Source: Datisca glomerata (Eukaryota; Streptophyta; Magnoliopsida; Cucurbitales; Datiscaceae). Taken from it: a DNA stretch of 64,000 nt. Location: positions 175,893 through 239,892 of the forward strand of contig QANY01002202.1 of assembly GCA_003255025.1 (NCBI GenBank), given 5' to 3'. Positions 58,301 to 64,000 of this stretch are shown here, piece by piece (position 1 is the stretch's first letter; the number at the start of each line of letters is the position of its first letter). The position numbers were made by a program, and so were the translations under genes. The notes under the pieces are model-generated. The model saw only the letters and a list, made by a program, of their open reading frames with translations, ran no database searches and was not told the DNA's origin.

Positions 58301-58929
58301 ACTGACGACATAAAATTGTCCTCTCCAAAGAACAATGTCCTGAGACACCTCAAAAGGAAGAGGATATGAGAAAGGTTCGCTATGCTTCAACAATTGGAAG
58401 TCTCATGTATGTCATGTTGTATACGAGAGCGGACATTTGTTATGCAGTGGAAATTGTCAGTCGTTATCAAATGAATCTAGGTTTGGAATATTGGATTGCA
58501 GTAAAGCACATTCTCAAGTATCTTAGAAGAATGAAAAATAATATGCTTGTTAATTCAGGTGGAGACCTGAACCCCACTGGATATACTGATTCTGATTTTT
58601 TAATCAGATAGAGATAGTCGAAAGTTGACTTCTGGATTAGTATTCACCCTAGGTGGAGGAGTTGTAATCTGGAGAAGTATTAAACAATCCAGCATTGTAA
58701 AAATCCACTGTGAAAGCTAAATATATAGCGGCTTTTGAAGCTGTGAAAAAAAAGCAGTATGACTCAGAAAGTTCTATACTAATTTGGAAGTAGTTTCAGA
58801 TATGGACAAGCCATGGATCCTCTACTGTGACAACAGTGGGGCGGTAGCGAATTCCAAAGAACCGAGGAGTTATAAGAAGGGCAAGCATATAGAGAGAAAA
58901 TATCATCTTGTAATAGATATCGTACATCG
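58301..58929 (+). pseudogene. Copia D RNase H, interrupted by element E
   Basis: The frame 58366-58611 (RKVRYASTIGSLMYVMLYT, HILKYLRRMKNNMLV) and later pieces (LYCDNSGAVANSKEP near 58825, KHIERKYHLVIDIVHR near 58885) match copy A at 6210-6740. It stops at CATCG (58925-58929), where in copy A the sequence continues AGGAGATGTG. This is the insertion point of element E. Confidence 0.85.
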
Positions 58930-61477
58930 TGCTAGGATCGATCGGTTTTTAAATTAAAGAAATTTAGATTTGAACCACGAACGGTTCGTGTGTGGAATAT
59001 AAAAAAAATTGATTTAACTTATTTAATCATATTAAATAATTTAAAATCAATTTTAGTTTGATCATACATAAACGATACTAAAATGAATAGATTAAGGGAA
59101 AACAAATTTTCACATAAAATTTCTGAACTTGTGGAACTCCCTCGAGCATTCTTTGTGTTCTTTAAGCTTTAAGATCAAAATCACGAACTTGATCTTCCAC
59201 GAATGATTTTCAAATTAGTCCATCAACAACCACCCGCTAATTTCAGAAATATATCTTAGAAGAGTTTTTCGTCGGAATTTGAGTGTGTGTGCTCTCAAAA
59301 CGATTTAAGAAGAAAAATCAAATCTTCCTTCTTCAAATTAATTTCGGTGGAGAAAAATAATTTCTCTCTTTTTGTGTGTTGATAACAATAATTGTATCTA
59401 ATACTCGTTATATTTTTGCAATCAAATTGCTATTAGATATTTATCAAAAGATAATTTTTGGTATTTACAAATATACCTATATACTATAAAATTTCCAAAA
59501 ATTTCCTTAATTATCTATTATTGCCGAAAATTACGTGATCTCCTAGAGTTTTAGTTGTATCAAAATTCATCCATCCAATTGATAAATATAGTTGATCATT
59601 ATCAATTAATTTATTTAACTAATTATCTAACAATTAAAAACTAAAAAATAATTAATTTAATACAACAAAAATACTTAATTAACTTAGTTCATTTTTTTAT
59701 TCCTATTCTCTGAGCTAGTACTAAGACCGAATGGACTCACTTGAACAAAGTTTAGGATTCAAATACCTGATAAATTAATCACGATAAATTTCTGACCAAT
59801 TTAATCCTGAATCTACTCTCGATTAATGCGCACTACATTTTCCGTTAGTGTAAATAAACTCTCTTATTCAATGATTTCCATTAGGTCCACATAATACTTT
59901 AACATAATTTCCATCGTAAATATCAGTAACAAGAGTGGAATGTAAATAACAAAAAAATTAAAATGAATTGTCTTGTACAATTCACAAGTCTTATTCAATG
60001 ACTCATTTCATCAAATACATGGCCAAGTTAATTTATTCACACATCCATCAATAAAGCATAAGGTGATATTGTTGCTTTTGTAATCCAACCACGATTCCAA
60101 ATCTACGAATCACACAACTCCTATTTAATTAAATTACAATCCCAACAGCTGAGTTATTGCCCGTAATTCGAACTAACTCATTTGACATATCAAAGATTGC
60201 AACTAACCAAGTCAAGTTACGTATTCACCTCAGGATTAAAGTAATTACAAAAATACATTTAAGGTGTAACAATTAGATTTAGAGCTAGGTAAACAGTTTT
60301 GGGCTCTAAACTAATTTGTTATCGGTCTATTCAACATTTTCATAACATGTCTAGGTTAACCATTAGATTTTGTGTTTTGATAAAATGCCTAGTTCATAAC
60401 ATGTCTAGTTTTGGGCTCTAAACTAATTAAATGCCTAGTTCATAACATGTCTAGTTTTGGGCTCTAAACTAATTAAATGCCTGTGTATTCCGTTGTAACA
60501 ATTAGATTTTGTGTTTTGATAACCACACTGTATCTAATACTCGTTATCTATTTGCAATCAAATTGTATTAAATATTTATCAAAAGGTAATTTTTGGTATT
60601 TACAAATATACCCATATATTATAAAATTTCCAAAAATTCCCATAATTATCTATTATTGCCGAAAATTACATGATCTCCAAGAGTTTTATCTATATCAAAA
60701 TTCATCAATCAAATTGATAAATATAATTGATCATTATCAATTAATTAATTAATTTTATTTAACTAATTATCTAATTATTAGAAAATAATAAATAATTAAT
60801 TCAATACAATAATTACACTTAACTAACTTAAGTAACATCACCTATCACATATAGGTGTAGAAAATATGTATGGGCACCAAAACACATTTTAATCCAACTT
60901 AGTTCATTTTTCTATTCATATTCTCTGAGTTATTTCTGAAACCAAATGAACCCATTTGAACAAAGTTTAGGATTCAAATACCCGGTGAATTTATCTCCAT
61001 AAATTCCTGACCTATTTAATCCTGACATAGTATGACTCCACTATAGGTTTGATGCCGAATCAACTTTCGATTCATGCGCACTACATTTCTGTTAGTATAA
61101 ATAAACTCTATTTATTTACCGGTCTATTCAACATGTTCATAACATGTCTAGGTTAACCATTCGAGTCTCCACTCTTATGCTCCAAGACTGACATCCAATG
61201 ATTCAACCTAATATCATACTTGGATTCGATTGCCCAGTCGATCCTAAGACTGCGAATAACGTTCTGAACTATTTCAGAAAAATTTGTCTGGAGACGCTTC
61301 TGTCTTCACTCTTCCTTTATTGACAATAGTTCTAGGACTTGAGTAATTTATAAACAAGATTTAATTTAAAATAAAACTTTCAATTTATTCATAAAAAATT
61401 CGGTACCACAAATGTTTGAGAAATAACTAAATACAAATAAATAGTTATTACACGTACTTTATGGATATATTCTAACA
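58930..61477 (-). repeat. Element E 3' LTR (2548 bp) with internal duplications
   Basis: On the minus strand it starts TGTTAGAATATATCCATAAAG at 61477 and ends CCGATCGATCCTAGCA at 58930. A block (59374 to about 60360: TGTATCTAATACTCGTTAT, TATTATTGCCGAAAATTAC, ACAAAGTTTAGGATTCAAAT) recurs, shortened, at 60510-61165. The LTR therefore carries a large internal duplication. Confidence 0.85.
60383..60481. repeat. 46-bp perfect tandem repeat inside the E LTR
   Basis: AAATGCCTAGTTCATAACAT... (46 bases) occurs at 60383-60428 and 60429-60474, followed by seven bases of a third copy. The two copies are identical. Confidence 0.9.
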
Positions 61478-61491
61478 ATCTCTTACTTGGA
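61478..61491 (-). other. Element E polypurine tract
   Basis: The minus strand reads TCCAAGTAAGAGAT just before the LTR start TGTTAG. Confidence 0.7.
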
Positions 61492-61494
61492 CTA

Positions 61495-62260
61495 AAGTAA
61501 GCATATACAATCTCTCTTATCCCCAATCCCTCTAGATGATCATAAAAAACTTTACTACTTAAAGTCTCTGTGAATGGATCTGCCAGGTTGTTGACTGTCA
61601 AAACATGCATAACCACATCTCCATGCTGAACAATCTCTCTAATAAAGTGATACTTATGTTCAATGTGTTTGGATCTCTTACGGCTTCTAGGTTCCTTAGA
61701 CTTTGCTACAGCCCCACTGTTATCACACTAAAGTGTCAGGGCTCGCAATCATCTTGAACAACTTCCAGAGTCCTCAAGAACTTCCTAAGCCAGACAACCT
61801 CCTTTGCAGCTTCCCAAGATGCCACATATTCAGCATCCATGGTAGAATCAGCAATGCAAGATTTCTTGATACTTTTCCATACAAGTGCTCCACCATTTAG
61901 GATGAACATCGATCATGAATTGGACCTCCTAGAGTCCTTATCAACTTGAAAATTGAAATATGTATACCCGTCATATTCAACGGAATACACAGGCATTTAA
62001 TTCCTTATTCTCCTAAGATACTTAAGAATATGCTTGATGGTATTCTAATACTCGATTCCAGGATTTGATCGAAAATGACTTCCTATGGCCATGATATAGT
62101 AAATATTAGGTCTATTGTAAAGCATCGCGTATATGAGGCTTCCTACGGCTGAAGCATAGGGCATTCTTCTCATTTCTTCCTCTTCTTGAGGAGTCTTGGG
62201 AGAGTGCTCCTTGGCTTCCTGCAACAAGTTTACTTCAGGACTAACCATGGCCTTCGAGTA
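61495..62260 (-). pseudogene. Element E RNase H and end of reverse transcriptase, broken
   Basis: The frame 61389-61616 reads HVLTVNNLADPFTETLSSK and HLEGLGIREI, the C-terminal end of copia RNase H. It runs into the LTR. Between 61620 and 62040 the sequence keeps the KHIEHKYHFIREIV and SLGSCKGG-like positions in several frames. The frame 62045-62248 contains SPKTPQEEEEMRRMPYASAV and GSLIYAMLYNR, the end of the reverse transcriptase connection. Confidence 0.8.
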
Positions 62261-63650
62261 AAAGATTGGTTAATCTTGGTCCTTGTCTGAGACAGCTGTC
62301 AAAGCTTCTCCATAGGACATGTAACTTTCAGGTTGTCTCACAACTCTCCCAGTACTTTGAGGCTCCATAGTCTCTGGCTCTTGTCATGGTTCTTCCATTA
62401 TTGAATCATAAACAATTTCTGATTGGGGAGTCATTTGTTCTCCCACTCAACAATTCCTCTAGCACAATTTTACTTCTCGGTTGTACACTTTTAATATAAT
62501 CTTCTTTGAGAAAATGAGCATTCGTGCTAATGAATGTTTTCTTACCAGTCGTACTGTAGAAGATATACCCCTTATTTCCCATAGGATATCCTACAAACAT
62601 GCACAATTCTGAATGACTGGCCAACTTGCATGTCTTCGATCTTAGAACATGTGCTAAGAAAACCCATATTCTAAAATGGTGAAAGGACGACTTTCACCCA
62701 TACCATCTTTCATATGGTGTACCATACATCATCTTTGATGGAACTTAGTTCAGAATATATGCCGTTGTTAGTAAGGCATATCCTCAGAATGAATCTGGAA
62801 GGAATGAGTAACTCATCATAGATCTAACCATATCGATAAGAGTTTGATTCCTTCTCTCTGACACACCATTTCGCTGTGTTGTACCAGGTGCTGTAAGATG
62901 AGAAAGAATACCTTTTTCCTTAAGAAAGTCCTCGAACTCTCCTAACAAGTACTCACCACCATGATCAGATCGTAGTGTTTTGATTTGTTTTTCTAATTGC
63001 TTTTCAACCAAGGCCTTATATTCTTTGAACATTTCAAAGGTTTCACACTTTTGATGCATTAGAGAAACATTATCAAAATGTGAGTAGTCTTCAGTGAAGG
63101 TTACAAAGTATTCATAACCTCATCTTGCTTGGATATTCAATGGCCCACATACATCACTATGTATGAATTCAAGGCATTGAGTGGCTTTTTCACCTTTTGA
63201 TGAAAAATGTCTCTTGGTCATTTTACCTTCTATATAGGATTCACATGTGGGTAGTGAACCCGCACTTAGAGATTGCAAAGGATCATCCTTCACAAGTGTT
63301 TTAATCATGTATAGGCTAATATGTCCAAGACGTAAGTGTCACAGATAAGTTAGATCGGTTGAGATATAGTTCAGCCTTTTACTATCCCTATGTGAATCAA
63401 TATTCACTTCAATGTCACAATTCATAGGTACTACAGGTTTTACGTGATATAATTTATTAATCATTCGTGTAACAGTAATTAAGCATTCATTTCTAAAGAT
63501 TAATGAATTTTAGATCAAATCCTTGCTCAATTAATGCAACAATAAAAACCAAATTTTTCCCAAAACTTGGGACATAATAAACATCACGCAAAATAATAAA
63601 ATGTTCAAAAAACATTATTTAAAAGTCCTCATTGATGCGGCTGATACTAG
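62261..63650 (-). pseudogene. Element E integrase, with reverse transcriptase core deleted
   Basis: Frame 62784-63059 is a well kept integrase core end: QIKTLRSDHGGEYLLGEFED and LTAPGTTQRNGVSERRNQTL. Frame 62406-62624 is its C-terminal part (ELCMFVGYPMGNKGYIFYS). Frame 63120-63308 is the pre-domain (CESYIEGKMTKRHFSSKG, IHSDVCGPLN). Between the linker YGEALTAVSDKDQD (near 62300) and the frame at 62248 the catalytic core of the reverse transcriptase, including the YVDD motif, is absent. This copy cannot have replicated itself after that loss. Confidence 0.82.
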
Positions 63651-64000
63651 TGCTTCATTCTCCTAGTGGAAACTGAACTCACCCTCATCAAACCTTCTAA
63701 ATTTCCTAAACCCCTGTAGGGAGCAACAGATGTGGTTAGTAGCTGTAAAGTCTACAATCCAAGAAAATGTAGAGTTAGCTACATAATAGGCCTCAATAAC
63801 AATTACTACTATACATTTAGATCTTAACCCTTTGAGATACTCTGGGCAGTTGCGTTTCCAAGGACCAAAAGCTCCACAGTGATGACACTTATCTTTCGAC
63901 TTGTCTACTCTCGCGATGCTCTTGCCTTTGGCAGCTCTCGGCTTCTGCTTCTTCACTTTCCTTGGACCCCTTCTCTGGTTTTTCTTAGAGCTAGAGGTGG
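63651..64000 (-). pseudogene. Element E protease start and gag zinc knuckle
   Basis: The 97-residue frame 63663-63956 begins in a lysine-rich gag tail and holds a knuckle C-H-H-C-G-A-F-G-P-W-K-R-N-C in which proline replaces the zinc-binding histidine. It then reaches the protease site FSWIVDFTATNH, where family members have D-S-G-A. The catalytic glycine environment is changed. Gag continues beyond the window. Confidence 0.8.

Larger units (their letters stand above)
42187..58929 (+). mobile_element. Ty1/copia retrotransposon copy D, split by gypsy and by element E
   Basis: The 5' LTR, primer-binding site, leader, gag, protease, integrase, reverse transcriptase and part of RNase H are in order once the gypsy insertion (46322-55780 plus one ATGAC) is removed. 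The 3' part is interrupted at 58929 by element E, so the rest of RNase H and the 3' LTR should lie beyond the window. It is decayed by stops and by a deletion between integrase and reverse transcriptase near 57562. Confidence 0.9.
58930..64000 (-). mobile_element. Ty1/copia retrotransposon E (second family), minus strand, cut by window end
   Basis: The 3' LTR (58930-61477), polypurine tract, RNase H end, part of the reverse transcriptase, integrase, protease and the gag knuckle are present. The rest of gag and the 5' LTR lie beyond 64000. The protein sequence and LTR differ clearly from copies A-D. CATCG at 58925-58929 is the expected left target duplication, and its partner would be outside the window. 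Confidence 0.9.

Noticed and set aside
1..64000. tRNA or rRNA genes
   Set aside because: No cloverleaf with A/B boxes or rRNA core sequence was seen. The tRNA-like matches are retrotransposon primer-binding sites only.

Overview
This is a stretch of plant nuclear DNA, most likely from a dicot, and almost all of it is decayed, nested transposable elements. It is AT-rich. Its only recognisable long coding stretches are Ty1/copia and Ty3/gypsy polyproteins, a FAR1-related (MULE-type) transposase and a plant-mobile-domain gene. Introns have canonical GT/AG borders, and retrotransposon primer sites match the 3' end of initiator tRNA-Met. No intact host gene, rRNA, tRNA or CRISPR array was found. 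The species cannot be fixed from the sequence alone.

Layout. 1-2607: an AT-rich stretch, then minus-strand remains of a gypsy-type gag. 2608-8337: copia copy A (+), lacking its 5' end. 8338-11575: an LTR- or promoter-like segment, a 132-bp foldback element, and a dimeric higher-order tandem repeat (period about 101/203 bp) with an inverted tail. 11576-14652: a broken plant-mobile-domain gene with a recognisable promoter/5'UTR and first intron. 15026-17864: GC-rich repeats, a CACTA-type terminus and a broken FAR1-like gene. 17865-22937: copia copy B (+), which cuts the FAR1-like gene and carries a MULE-like insertion in its leader. 22938-30494: copia copy C (-), fused tail-to-tail to B. 30595-33600: a small three-exon minus-strand reading frame, a CACTA-like end and a candidate first exon. 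33850-38760: probable decayed endogenous caulimovirid sequence holding a 123-bp duplication around an N and a hAT-like insertion. 39640-40120: a 38-bp minisatellite. 42187-58929: copia copy D (+), split in its gag by a 9.46-kb gypsy element (46322-55780, minus strand, 5-bp target duplication ATGAC). 58930-64000: the 3' end of copia element E (-), of a different family, inserted in D's RNase H.

A, B, C and D belong to one copia family, with LTRs up to about 2.17 kb and leaders of about 1.7-1.95 kb. All are inactivated by stops, frameshifts and deletions. The order of insertion can be read directly: the gypsy element and E both entered D, B entered the FAR1-like gene, and the MULE-like element entered B's leader. 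I found no convincing new functional system. The best leads are the higher-order repeat with its inverted arm, the long GA/CT tract in the gypsy LTR, a conserved 3' splice site just before the copia gag, the facing primer-binding sites in D, and the small spliced gene at 30595-31090.
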